NCBI RefSeq assembly: GCF_965203655.1
Contig: NZ_CBDBDD010000001.1
Span: 1-64,000 of the forward strand
Length of the DNA: 64,000 bases
Reading direction: 5' to 3'
DNA from: Poriferisodalis sp965203655
GTDB taxonomy: Bacteria; Actinomycetota; Acidimicrobiia; Acidimicrobiales; Poriferisodalaceae
Below the pieces are notes generated by a model. That model was not told the origin of the DNA. It was given only the letters and a program-made list of their open reading frames with translations, and did not search any database. Shown piece by piece: positions 1 to 8,478 of this stretch. How positions within the stretch are numbered: position 1 is the first letter of the stretch; the number at the start of each line of letters is the position of its first letter. Made by a program: the position numbers and the translations under genes.

Positions 1-320
1 AACACCAGCTCCCCGGCTTGCGGGCGAACGCACTCCAAGCGCTTCAATGAAGGGCGGGGAATATTCCCCGCCAAACCGGAAGGTTGCAGGTATCGAATCC
101 TGCTCCCGTTCCCGCTTCAATGAAGGGCGGGGAATATTCCCCGCCAAACATGTTGGTGTCGTCCACGAACAGTCCGTCGGCGGTGATGCTTCAATGAAGG
201 GCGGGGAATATTCCCCGCCAAACGCGGCGAGGTCGTCGTCGTCACGTCGTCGGGCGGCTTGCTTCAATGAAGGGCGGGGAATATTCCCCGCCAAACCGTG
301 ATCGACCACTCAGCCGTGCA

Positions 321-353
321 CCCACAATGAAGGGCGGGGATTCCCCGCCAAAC
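321..353 (-). repeat. Degenerate CRISPR repeat with a 3-bp deletion in its palindrome
   Basis: This copy keeps CAATGAAGGGCGGGGA and TTCCCCGCCAAAC but has lost three bases from the AATATT centre. Its first four bases are also changed (CCCA for GCTT). It is flanked by two 24-bp spacers instead of the usual 37-38 bp. Confidence 0.85.
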
Positions 354-637
354 CTAGGCCTGCACCGCGGCACATCGGCTTCAATGAAGGGCGGGGAATA
401 TTCCCCGCCAAACGACTGCCGCCGAGTCGCCGCCACAGCACCGCGCACCGCTCGGCTTCAATGAAGGGCGGGGAATATTCCCCGCCAAACCGCACCGGCT
501 CGCCGTCGGCATCGCCTGCCCCGCGTGCGCTTCAATGAAGGGCGGGGAATATTCCCCGCCAAACCCGGGCGGCGCATCGCAGGGCGACCGGCGCTTCAAT
601 GAAGGGCGGGGAATATTCCCCGCCAAACCGCCAGTCG

Positions 638-673
638 CCCTCATGGAAGGGCGGGGAATATTCCCCGCCATGG
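638..673 (-). repeat. Degenerate CRISPR repeat with both ends altered
   Basis: The central palindrome is intact, but the left end reads CCCTCATGGAAGG and the right end CCGCCATGG instead of CCGCCAAAC. It starts only 9 bp after the previous repeat and is followed by a 20-bp spacer. Confidence 0.8.
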
Positions 674-754
674 GGCGGCGAGCCGGCCTAGGTGCTTCAA
701 TGAAGGGCGGGGAATATTCCCCGCCAAACGACGGGTGGCCATCGCAGGCGCACT

Positions 755-771
755 GCGGGGAATATTCCCCC
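755..771. repeat. Stray CRISPR palindrome core inside the last spacer interval
   Basis: GCGGGGAATATTCCCCC lies inside the 47-bp interval between the last two good repeats. It has no recognisable repeat flanks. It is either an eroded repeat unit or a fragment of a repeat captured as spacer material. Confidence 0.7.
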
Positions 772-812
772 GACGAGCTTCAATGAAGGGCGGGGAATAT
801 TCCCCGCCAAAC

Positions 813-982
813 CGCTCTCGAAAACTACCGGCTGTGACCAGCGGCTTTGAGAGCGGTTGCGAGCGCTCCATGTGTTGGAGCGCCCGGGAAGCATGAGATT
901 CTGTTGTCAAGGTGCATTTCAGGCCTGTACTTCAGGGCTGCGAGCGCTGCCCGGGTATCGAGGCCGGACTGGACCGCTCGCA
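813..982 (-). promoter_or_regulatory. CRISPR leader region between cas2 and the array
   Basis: This 170-bp noncoding stretch separates the cas2 stop codon from the first repeat on the leader side. It should hold the pre-crRNA promoter and integration signals. It contains an 8-bp hairpin, GCGCTCCA / TGGAGCGC, at 863-883 with a 5-nt loop. No T-tract follows the hairpin on either strand, so it is not a convincing terminator. No clear -10/-35 pair was identified. Confidence 0.6.
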
Positions 983-1279
983 TCAGACGATTACCGGCCC
1001 GGATTGTGGCAGTGGTGGAGCTATACCGAGAAAATCAAAGCAGTCTCGGCCGCGTTCCGTTGGCATTCCTAGGTCGATGAACGCAACTGTATCCTCTCCA
1101 TGGTGGATCACTTCGCCGAGTTCGAACTTGAGATCTATCAACTCGATGTGGTCTAGATCGCTGATGAAAACGCTGTAATGCATCGGCCAGCCGTATGCCT
1201 TCATGGCCTTGTGGACCTTGCGCAACCGCTTCGGATCTCGGATGTCGTATGAGACCAGGTACCGACGTCGATCACTCAT
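983..1279 (-). CDS. cas2: CRISPR-associated endoribonuclease Cas2
   Basis: This 98-residue protein has the size and ferredoxin-like opening of Cas2, with YLVSYDIRDPKRLRKVHKAM near the N-terminus holding the conserved Asp after the first strand. Cas2 is the central dimer of the Cas1-Cas2 integrase that inserts new spacers. It is the last gene of the cas operon, begins 4 bp after the cas4-cas1 stop, and is followed directly by the leader and array. Nothing in the sequence suggests inactivation. Confidence 0.96.
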   Translation of the reverse strand: MSDRRRYLVSYDIRDPKRLRKVHKAMKAYGWPMHYSVFISDLDHIELIDLKFELGEVIHHGEDTVAFIDLGMPTERGRDCFDFLGIAPPLPQSGPVIV

Positions 1280-1283
1280 TGCT

Positions 1284-2924
1284 CTACCTGGTCATGAAGG
1301 GGACGTACTCAGGAATCTCGCCGAGCATGCTTGCTGCGAGCATCCGTGCCTGCACTTCGAGCACACGACGGTAGGTGATCTTGTAGCCATATGTCGGGTG
1401 AGTGATCTCGTGGTCGAGGCGCCGCTCGTAGGCAGCGATGACCGCTCGGCGGGCGGGCTGCTCCAGCGCCACTCCCCCGGCGCGGACGACAAATCCGTTC
1501 TCAGCCACCTCGCCGTTGTTCACGGCGTTCACGACGACTGACTCAGCGATGATGGGGCGGAACTCCTCAGCCAGATCGAGCGCTAGCGCCGGCCTCCCGA
1601 ATCTCGGCCGGTGATAGACGCCCAGGTAGGGATCGAAGCCGACCGAGAACGCCACCGCCGCGAGGTCCTTGACCAAGAGGGCGTACAGGAACGACAACAG
1701 GCAATTCACGGGATCTCGGGGAGGCCGCCGGTTGCGCCCATCGAAGTCGAATGTCCCGAGGCGGTCGCCTTTTAGCATCGTCGCGAAGCTGCCGAAGTAC
1801 GAGCGAGCTGCGGCGCCTTCGATCCCGAGCAGCGACTCGACCGAGTCAGCCTCAGCAGCCTTGGCAGCGAGCTCCTTCATCTGCGCGACGGCTGAGTCCA
1901 CCGGTTCACGAGAGTTGCGCATCAACAGGGTTCGGGAGTTGCGGATCTTCCCGACAATCATCTGACGCGCCAACGGCAGGCCGGCTTGGGCTACCACCGC
2001 AACCTGGCGCCGCCGCAGTTCCACGTGCTTGGACGGCAGGCCGTGGGCCATCCCTTGGAACCATCCCCCGTAGCTGAACCAGCACACCGGGATGTCTTGT
2101 CGGAACGCTGCGTGGAGAAGCTGAGTGGATACCTGCACGTTGCCAGTGAGGTTGATCTGCGAGACATCGATCAGGCGCTCGCTGCTGACCACCTCGCGGT
2201 TGACCTTCACTTCAATCCGGCGCTGGCTGATGCCGAGCCGAGCACCTTGCTGGCCGACATACAGCGGCCGTGCAGCCGAGTCGCGAGGTGTCAGGCGTCG
2301 AGGCGTCCCTTCGACACGCCCGGTGTGGAAGTTGGTCTCGTCGGGAAGGCAGATGCCGACCAGCGAACAACGCGGGCACTTCGGGCTGTCCACCAGCGGC
2401 GGCGGCGGATCGTCGGCAGCGGCGACCTCGCGCAGACGGTCGACTGTGTCGAGCGTCCGGTCGACCAATCGGTCGTCGAACTCAACAGTTGTGCGTTCGC
2501 GCGACGAGGCGAAATAGAACTGGCCGTGGTCGCAGTCGTAGCCGTTCTCGCGCAGGATCAACCCGATTGCAGCCAGCTGCTGTAGTTCGGGCTCCCACGC
2601 GGGGCCGTGCTTCGGCGGCCGGCCCCGCTTGACCTCCACTGGCACGACCTTGCCGTCGGAACCCTCGACGATGTCCGTCTTCGCAATGAGGCCCAGACGC
2701 TCGGAACTCACGAGCACAGAGCGAGCGTCGCGAACAGGATCGTCCTCCGACGACTCACCCATGCGTCCGCCGCCCTTGTCCACGTTGCGATGCACATAGC
2801 GGCCGTGCACCGTGTCAGCGTTGTCCTCGAATCTGGCCTGGACCCATTCGAGGTAGAACAGCCGCGGGCAGTACACGAACTCGTTGACCATCCGGGCCGG
2901 CACGAGCTCAGGTACGTCAGTCAC
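1284..2924 (-). CDS. cas4-cas1: Cas4-Cas1 fusion (spacer acquisition)
   Basis: This 546-residue fusion is typical of type I-G loci. Residues about 1-200 are a Cas4 exonuclease. They carry the first cluster cysteine in FVYCPRLFYLEWV (C19), a PD-(D/E)XK core with VPVEVKRGRPP, and the C-terminal cysteine group in PKCPRCSLVGICLP for an Fe-S cluster. From about residue 220 a Cas1 integrase follows (RPLYVGQQGARLGI), with the alpha-helical catalytic half around VNCLLSFLYALL, YHRPRFG and DLAEEFRP. Cas4 trims and PAM-selects prespacers, and Cas1-Cas2 inserts them. The start codon is GTG. The gene overlaps the csb3 stop by 8 bp, indicating translational coupling. Confidence 0.96.
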   Translation of the reverse strand: MTDVPELVPARMVNEFVYCPRLFYLEWVQARFEDNADTVHGRYVHRNVDKGGGRMGESSEDDPVRDARSVLVSSERLGLIAKTDIVEGSDGKVVPVEVKRGRPPKHGPAWEPELQQLAAIGLILRENGYDCDHGQFYFASSRERTTVEFDDRLVDRTLDTVDRLREVAAADDPPPPLVDSPKCPRCSLVGICLPDETNFHTGRVEGTPRRLTPRDSAARPLYVGQQGARLGISQRRIEVKVNREVVSSERLIDVSQINLTGNVQVSTQLLHAAFRQDIPVCWFSYGGWFQGMAHGLPSKHVELRRRQVAVVAQAGLPLARQMIVGKIRNSRTLLMRNSREPVDSAVAQMKELAAKAAEADSVESLLGIEGAAARSYFGSFATMLKGDRLGTFDFDGRNRRPPRDPVNCLLSFLYALLVKDLAAVAFSVGFDPYLGVYHRPRFGRPALALDLAEEFRPIIAESVVVNAVNNGEVAENGFVVRAGGVALEQPARRAVIAAYERRLDHEITHPTYGYKITYRRVLEVQARMLAASMLGEIPEYVPFMTR

Positions 2925-3849
2925 GTTGCCAGATCACTCTCGGCGGCCCGAAGCGCCCGTACTTGCTGGTCCGGTCGATACTCGACGTCAGGATCCGGGT
3001 AATCCCCCAGCCAGCGAGTTGACGTGTCCGGGCGACGTATGGAGCTAAATCAACGCTGGCCGCATCGGACGGCGGGATCGATGCGTGGGCTATGTACGTT
3101 CTGGAGACCCGATTCGGTACGGGGCGCTCCCATAGCGGCCATGAGAAGCACCCTTGGTTCCATGTCCCGTGGCACGCCGTGGTCGCAGTCTTTCGGTGAC
3201 CGCGGAATACCGGGAAATGGAACATGCCCAAGATGGCGAGGCATTGGGCACCTGCGCACGAGAGTTTCGGATTCCTCGCGGCGTCAGTCGGGTCGAACGC
3301 TTCAAGCGCATATTGGCGGTCATCGATGACGTCCCAGCCGAGCGACGGGAGTCGATCGTCGTATCGCCACGCCCCCGACATGGTTTGTGCAATGTCCTCT
3401 GGACTTGTCTCAGAGAGAATTCTCCGCATCATGTCGAGGAGCTTCTGATTCCCGGAGGTGAAGTCAAGATCTGTCGGCTTCGCCTTCGTTCGAGACATCG
3501 CATCGAGACTGTTCTCCGCGACTAGTGACGCCGCCAATACCCCGTTTCTCGGAATGCGCGATTCGGCTAGGTAATCCCGGATCGCAGTTGCAGGAAACTT
3601 GGCATCACCACGAGGTGGCCTTGGATTCAGCGCTGCTCCTTCGGACCAGCCCTCCGCCACCGAAACGACACGCGAGACGATTTCGTCCAAGTCGAAGACG
3701 CAGTCGACAATGGCCACCGAAGTGAGCGAGTCGGCCCACCCAAGATGCAGTTCACAGTCGGTCTCGGCGAGTGCGACCTGCACTCCGAGTCCCGCCAGAA
3801 ACCCGAGCGGGTTGTTGCCAGTCAGTCCAGGGAGTTCGAGTTCTGGCAT
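2917..3849 (-). CDS. csb3: Type I-G Cascade subunit Csb3 (Cas8u2)
   Basis: This 310-residue protein opens with ELELPGLTGNNPLGFLAGLG, the hallmark N-terminus of Csb3/Cas8u2, the small large-subunit of type I-G effector complexes. By family knowledge it takes the Cas8 position in Cascade, for PAM recognition and Cas3 recruitment. Its ATG overlaps the last base of the cas3 stop codon, and its own stop overlaps the cas4-cas1 start. No catalytic motif is expected or seen. The assignment rests on the N-terminal signature, the size and the operon position. Confidence 0.88.
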   Translation of the reverse strand: MPELELPGLTGNNPLGFLAGLGVQVALAETDCELHLGWADSLTSVAIVDCVFDLDEIVSRVVSVAEGWSEGAALNPRPPRGDAKFPATAIRDYLAESRIPRNGVLAASLVAENSLDAMSRTKAKPTDLDFTSGNQKLLDMMRRILSETSPEDIAQTMSGAWRYDDRLPSLGWDVIDDRQYALEAFDPTDAARNPKLSCAGAQCLAILGMFHFPVFRGHRKTATTACHGTWNQGCFSWPLWERPVPNRVSRTYIAHASIPPSDAASVDLAPYVARTRQLAGWGITRILTSSIDRTSKYGRFGPPRVIWQRD

Positions 3850-6800
3850 CAGCGAACTTCCTGGTCGGCGCTGGCGAGTCCCTGTGCTTCAGCTTCGCTC
3901 TGGCGGTGGTCGGCGCGGCGGAGGATTGCTTCGAGCCACGCGAGGCCGTGGTGCCCGTACTTGGTGCTCAGCCGCCAGAAGCGATCGGCCATCTCGAGGG
4001 CGAGAGTGGATTGGCTGAAGTCGGACCGGGCACTCAGCGCATGGCCGTCGTGTTGATAAGCCAAATCCTGGGGACAATCGTCGGGAACTATCCGCGGCAG
4101 CGGGCGACTGTGACCGTGGTGTGTAGCTACGAGGTGCAGTACGAGGTCTGCATCGTGGGCTCGCTCCATCAGCGCAGAGGAGGACTGTGCCAATGCGACG
4201 CTTGCGATCTCGTGTCGCACGGGTGGCCATGAACGACGCCGAATTCGGGCGCCACGAAGGGACTTGGCAAGCGGCTCGTCCAGCAGCTCGAGTTGGACCC
4301 GATCATGTCCGACCATCTGCGCCTGAAACCGACGGTCCACTTTGCCGAGGTCATGCAGCTCGCCAGCGAGCCGCAGGTCGGCAACCAATTCGGCACCCAG
4401 GCCCAGATTCTTGGCGAATCTCTCAACCCGTGCGCCTACCCCTTCGAGGTGGCGACGAAGAGGAATGCCGGTGCCGGTCAACGACGCATCGTCGTCTTCG
4501 CGGGATGCCGAGATATCAGGCTGCCTCTCGAAGAGCACGTAGTAGTCACCGACTCCGGGACTACGGCCGATCGGCCTGACACCGTCGTCCGAGTCTGAGA
4601 CCAAGCTCCGTGAACGTCGAGAGGGGTCACTGAGGCGAACCAGCGCCCCGGCACCGTCGTTCCGGTCGGAAGCCGGGCTCTCGAACAGCCAACGCAATTG
4701 CGGCGGCACTGTTTCGCGGTCATGACCAAGCAACGCCTCGATCCACTCATCGATCTTCTCGTCGGGCGTGCGAGCGTCCCCGATTGGGTCATCGCTGTCA
4801 GCGAATTGATCGCTATGCGGCCGGGGCAGTCGGGGCGCTTCGTCGCCGAGCCACTCTGCAATCCACTCCTGAAGCTGACCGTCTAGGCGAATCGTGCAGC
4901 GCTTTCCGTAGGCCCACTGAGCCTCGTCACCGAGATCAGCAACAGCCTCTTGCGCCGTTGCTGCATCTCCACTGTCAGGCGAACTCGACTCTGCTGCAAC
5001 GACACCTTGCGGGTCCCAGGTTCCGCCCGACAACCCACCTCGTGACGGGTCGACGACGATGACATCGCCCGGCTTGAGCTCGTCGATGTCGACCTCTTCG
5101 ATGACTGCGTCGCCGCCGAGGTACCGGCAAACTCGATGTTGCCCGGCTGTTGCAACCCCGTCGCCGCTTGCGTGTCCCGGGCTGTCATCCGGGGCGGGTG
5201 TGGCCACATCGGCTATCGGCGTCTCGTCGTCGCGCTGCAGCCATGCGCGAGCGGCGGATATCGGCACCGTCAAGTACTCCGCCTGCCGCGGGCGAACAGC
5301 CTGCAGTGCGTCGCGTCGCGGGTCCCGGCGCCACACGACGGACACCTCCGGCTCGGGCGGGTTCTCGTCGAAACCGTGCAGGAACTCGCTGATTTCCGGT
5401 TGCACAAGTGGCTCAGGTCGGGTCTGTGACCACGCCTCAATGTGGGTCGGCAACAGCAAAGGTGCTTCCGCAGTCGGGGCACTGGCGTCAGGTGGCATGT
5501 CAGCGAGCGATTCGCTCGACGACCCGATGTCTATGTGCCCGCCGGCAGCTCGCTCATTCAGTTCCCGCCACGTGACCTTGACGGCTTCGCCATAGATCGG
5601 ATCAGATCGCTTGCCTTCGACATCCGACTTCAACCCCAGGACCCAGCAGCGCGCTGGCTCGTTCATTTGTGCCGCCAGCGAGCCACGCCGATCCAGACGA
5701 CCGACACGCTGACGCAAACTGTCCACCGGGCAGGCTTCGGTGATGAGCGCGTCAAAGCTGAAATCGGCTCCGACCTCGATCGCTTGGGTGGCGACTACGA
5801 CCGTCCGGCCTGCATCGGGGTCTCGAATATCGGGATCGACAAGAGCCTGTATCTCCCGAAGCCGACGTGCTCGATCCAACGGGCGCATGCGACCCGTGAT
5901 CAAGTGCGAAGAGACACCCGCGCGGCGCAGTGCGCGATCGACTTCCCGCGCTGTGCGCACCCGGTTCACTACGACACCGATGCTTCGCTCGTGGGGCTCG
6001 AGTTCCTTCTCGAGGATCGTCGTGATCTTCCTGGGCAGCGCCGCATGCGCCGCCGAGCCCGCAATCGGAATCAGGGTTGCTCGCTTGGCTGCGCGAGTGA
6101 TCTGACGGAGCCGGCTGCTCGGTGCGTCGCGACCATCGAGGTCAGCAGCGGGTTGCAATGCGAAACGGCGGCGGTCCTCGCAGGGAGGCGTAGCGGACAT
6201 CTCCACGATGCAGCCGCGCCTCGGCAGCAGGTCCGCATTGAGCGAGTTAACAGTCGGCTCCTTCTCGATGCCGCGCAGCGTGTCGACGAAGGGCCTGCTC
6301 AGATGCACTTCGTCGAGGATGACTAGGCAATCGTTGCCGGCGAGGCCAGCATGAATGGGCCACATGCCCTGACTGACCCCATAGCCGCGGAACAGCAGCT
6401 TGGAGCCGAACTGGTCGACGGTGGACACCATGACCCATGGCTGATCGGGCCGAAGCGACCAATCGTTGTCGATCGGGACACCGCCACGCAGAGCGGATAC
6501 GCCGATCAGATCTGTCAAGTCATCAGCGGTGTCCCCGAGTACTGAGCGCATCCGGTTGAGCACACCGTTCTCGGCAGCGCGGATCGAGTCGCTGATCTTG
6601 CGGGCCCGCTCGTAGACCTGATCGACCACGATGCGACGGTCGATCACGAACACGACGCGCCGTGGAAAGACATCTGGTCGTGCTGCGAGCGTGAACACCG
6701 CGGTGTCGAGGACTGCTGTCTTGCCCGCGCCGGTCGGCAGGTCGATGACATCTGGCCATCGCCCCTCGGCGAGCACCTGACCCGTCAGACGCTCCTGCCA

Positions 6801-6902
6801 TGGGTAGGGCTCATAACCATGCACCGACGTGAAGTAGCCCGCAAAGTCTTCGGCAGACAACGACTCAGCGCTCATCGGCAACCTATTCCTCGCCTGAGCC
6901 AT
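3849..6902 (-). CDS. cas3: Cas3 helicase-nuclease (type I-G; helicase first, HD domain last)
   Basis: This 1017-residue protein has the SF2 helicase at the front. Walker A DLPTGAGKT is at 54-62, the DEVH box at 197-200, and motif VI near QRVGRLDRRG. The HD nuclease is at the C-terminus: LHDLGK at about 849-854, RHE near 896, ATHHGH near 927 and a final LRRAD. This reversed order is known from type I-G Cas3. It unwinds and degrades DNA marked by Cascade. The start used overlaps csb2 by 20 bp. An alternative ATG at 6875 (MSAESLSAED) is preceded by an AGGAATAGG purine tract and may be the true start. All visible catalytic residues are intact. Confidence 0.95.
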   Translation of the reverse strand: MAQARNRLPMSAESLSAEDFAGYFTSVHGYEPYPWQERLTGQVLAEGRWPDVIDLPTGAGKTAVLDTAVFTLAARPDVFPRRVVFVIDRRIVVDQVYERARKISDSIRAAENGVLNRMRSVLGDTADDLTDLIGVSALRGGVPIDNDWSLRPDQPWVMVSTVDQFGSKLLFRGYGVSQGMWPIHAGLAGNDCLVILDEVHLSRPFVDTLRGIEKEPTVNSLNADLLPRRGCIVEMSATPPCEDRRRFALQPAADLDGRDAPSSRLRQITRAAKRATLIPIAGSAAHAALPRKITTILEKELEPHERSIGVVVNRVRTAREVDRALRRAGVSSHLITGRMRPLDRARRLREIQALVDPDIRDPDAGRTVVVATQAIEVGADFSFDALITEACPVDSLRQRVGRLDRRGSLAAQMNEPARCWVLGLKSDVEGKRSDPIYGEAVKVTWRELNERAAGGHIDIGSSSESLADMPPDASAPTAEAPLLLPTHIEAWSQTRPEPLVQPEISEFLHGFDENPPEPEVSVVWRRDPRRDALQAVRPRQAEYLTVPISAARAWLQRDDETPIADVATPAPDDSPGHASGDGVATAGQHRVCRYLGGDAVIEEVDIDELKPGDVIVVDPSRGGLSGGTWDPQGVVAAESSSPDSGDAATAQEAVADLGDEAQWAYGKRCTIRLDGQLQEWIAEWLGDEAPRLPRPHSDQFADSDDPIGDARTPDEKIDEWIEALLGHDRETVPPQLRWLFESPASDRNDGAGALVRLSDPSRRSRSLVSDSDDGVRPIGRSPGVGDYYVLFERQPDISASREDDDASLTGTGIPLRRHLEGVGARVERFAKNLGLGAELVADLRLAGELHDLGKVDRRFQAQMVGHDRVQLELLDEPLAKSLRGARIRRRSWPPVRHEIASVALAQSSSALMERAHDADLVLHLVATHHGHSRPLPRIVPDDCPQDLAYQHDGHALSARSDFSQSTLALEMADRFWRLSTKYGHHGLAWLEAILRRADHRQSEAEAQGLASADQEVR

Positions 6903-8478
6903 CCGTTGATGGGTCCCAATCAGGAACCGGACGCATCAGGCCGAGGCCGAGGAACCTGCCTGAGCCCACGGTCAACGGTCCCTGGATCTCCTGACCGAAT
7001 CGCACCGCGGCATGCACCAAACGACGACGCACGCCCTCGCCACGACGCGTGCCTTGCACAAAGGCCGGATAGGCAGCCGCACCGCGAACACCGGCGATCA
7101 GCGGATCAAGCGAGACCGCAACGGCCTCGGGTTCGGGCAGACCGACGTGGACGCACGACTGTCGCACTTGCGCTTCGGCTGCAGCCCACGCCTTGGCTCT
7201 TGCGCTCGGCGAACCACGGGCCAGCCGGCCGGGATTCTTCGGCAGGGCAATCGGTGTCGCGCTCGCCCAGCTGCGAGACGCCCGTGCCCACGTTCCGCTC
7301 CGCAGACTTGAGAGTTCGAATGGAGGCTGCTTGCGTTGAAGGTCGATCACATCTCCTCTGGCCAGCGTCAGCCGGCAGAGACCAGGTGGCTCGGATTGCT
7401 CCCAGCGACCAATGGCGCGGTATGCGGCGCGGGCTGCGAGTTCGTCGAGCCCTTCGGGGAGCAGCACGGCCAATCCCATGACCCGTCCGTCCGCATGGGC
7501 ATGGCCGACGTTGGGCAGGGACAGGAAGGCGACATGAGGGTCACGGCTCGGCGAGCTGTTGGACCGGTGACCGCTCAGTCCTTCAGGCAACGGGTCCTCG
7601 GCATGGTGGAAGACAGCACCACGCAAGGCTTCAGTCAGTTCGACTGTGCGGGTCATCGGCATGCGGCGCCTGTCCGCAGGGATCTCGAAGACGACGAGGT
7701 CGCCGGCGATGTCCGGTCGTACGATCGAACCCACGTCCACATCGCTACGAACCTGCGAATAGCGCACACCGACGAAGGGCAACGCCCGAGGGCGCACGCC
7801 CAAGTGCTGCGAATGCGCCTGCTCCAGCGCAGCGAGCTGACCCCGCTGGGTACATCGCAGCACCATCGACCCCTCTCCAGGCGCAATCGTTGGTGCCGGC
7901 GGCGACCCAACCAGCCGGCACGACACCAAAGACGACGAGTGGCCGATACGCGTGACCCTGCCCAGCAGCTCGTCAAGCGCCGCTGTGAGGTGGGGTTCGG
8001 GGACTTGGTCCCAAGCAAATGTCACCACTGGACTATCGGGAGTGACCGACGGAAATTGTCGTTCCTGCTTGCCGCGACCTGATACCCACTCACCTTTCTC
8101 ACCGAACCAGAGGATCTTGCCGTTGGATTTCTTATGCCATGCATAGCGGGTGGGAGGCAGGTAACCCTCTGGAAGAACTTCGGCCGCCGTAGCAGAGCCA
8201 CTCGCAATCGCCGCATCGTTCACTGGCACGAAGTGGCTCACTGAGGAGCGAATTGCGACTTCATCCTCTGGCGAAGCCGCGATCGCCGGTGCGTCTTGGC
8301 GCTCCAGCCACTCGAGGGCATGCTTCTCTTCAGCATCGGGGACCTCAGCGTCGGCCCAAGTGGCTACGAGGGCCGAGAACAGACGGGCCGGATGCGGTGG
8401 CCATTCGTGCTGCAGACGGTCGTGGTGCGCCGTCGCGACATACCGACCCGTCAAGAGCGTGACCTCGACGACGGTCAC
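6883..8478 (-). CDS. csb2: Csb2, Cas5-Cas6 type subunit of type I-G Cascade
   Basis: This 531-residue protein matches Csb2 (GSU0054 family) in length, position and N-terminus (VEVTLLTGRYVATAHHD). By family knowledge Csb2 is a Cas5-like/Cas6-like fusion that caps the crRNA 5' handle and processes pre-crRNA, so no separate cas6 is expected, and none is present. It overlaps csb1 by 4 bp (ATGA) and cas3 by about 20 bp, so the operon is tightly coupled. The assignment is by family resemblance and synteny; the Cas6 active-site residues cannot be assigned by eye. Confidence 0.9.
   Translation of the reverse strand: MTVVEVTLLTGRYVATAHHDRLQHEWPPHPARLFSALVATWADAEVPDAEEKHALEWLERQDAPAIAASPEDEVAIRSSVSHFVPVNDAAIASGSATAAEVLPEGYLPPTRYAWHKKSNGKILWFGEKGEWVSGRGKQERQFPSVTPDSPVVTFAWDQVPEPHLTAALDELLGRVTRIGHSSSLVSCRLVGSPPAPTIAPGEGSMVLRCTQRGQLAALEQAHSQHLGVRPRALPFVGVRYSQVRSDVDVGSIVRPDIAGDLVVFEIPADRRRMPMTRTVELTEALRGAVFHHAEDPLPEGLSGHRSNSSPSRDPHVAFLSLPNVGHAHADGRVMGLAVLLPEGLDELAARAAYRAIGRWEQSEPPGLCRLTLARGDVIDLQRKQPPFELSSLRSGTWARASRSWASATPIALPKNPGRLARGSPSARAKAWAAAEAQVRQSCVHVGLPEPEAVAVSLDPLIAGVRGAAAYPAFVQGTRRGEGVRRRLVHAAVRFGQEIQGPLTVGSGRFLGLGLMRPVPDWDPSTDGSGEE

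Larger units (their letters stand above)
1..812 (-). CRISPR. Type I-G CRISPR array, continuing beyond the left edge
   Basis: A 36-bp repeat starts at 41, 114, 188, 261, 378, 455, 529, 593, 694 and 777, with degenerate copies near 321 and 638. Bases 1-3 (AAC) match the repeat end and are followed by a 37-bp spacer (4-40), so the array continues to the left. Read on the minus strand the repeat begins GTTTGGCGGGG and ends CATTGAAGC, the usual 3' handle of type I repeats, so transcription runs right to left, like the cas genes, with the leader at 813-982. The centre is a perfect 20-bp palindrome, GGCGGGGAATATTCCCCGCC, able to form the crRNA hairpin. Spacers from left to right are 37, 37, 38, 37, 24, 24, 41, 38, 28, 9, 20 and 47 bp. 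The short ones are abnormal and lie toward the leader. Confidence 0.97.

Noticed and set aside
47..786. Short ORFs encoding repeated MKGGEYSPPN-like peptides on both strands
   Set aside because: They are translations of the CRISPR repeat itself and have no coding character.
863..883. Hairpin in the CRISPR leader as an intrinsic terminator
   Set aside because: The 8-bp stem has no following T-tract on either strand, so termination is not supported.
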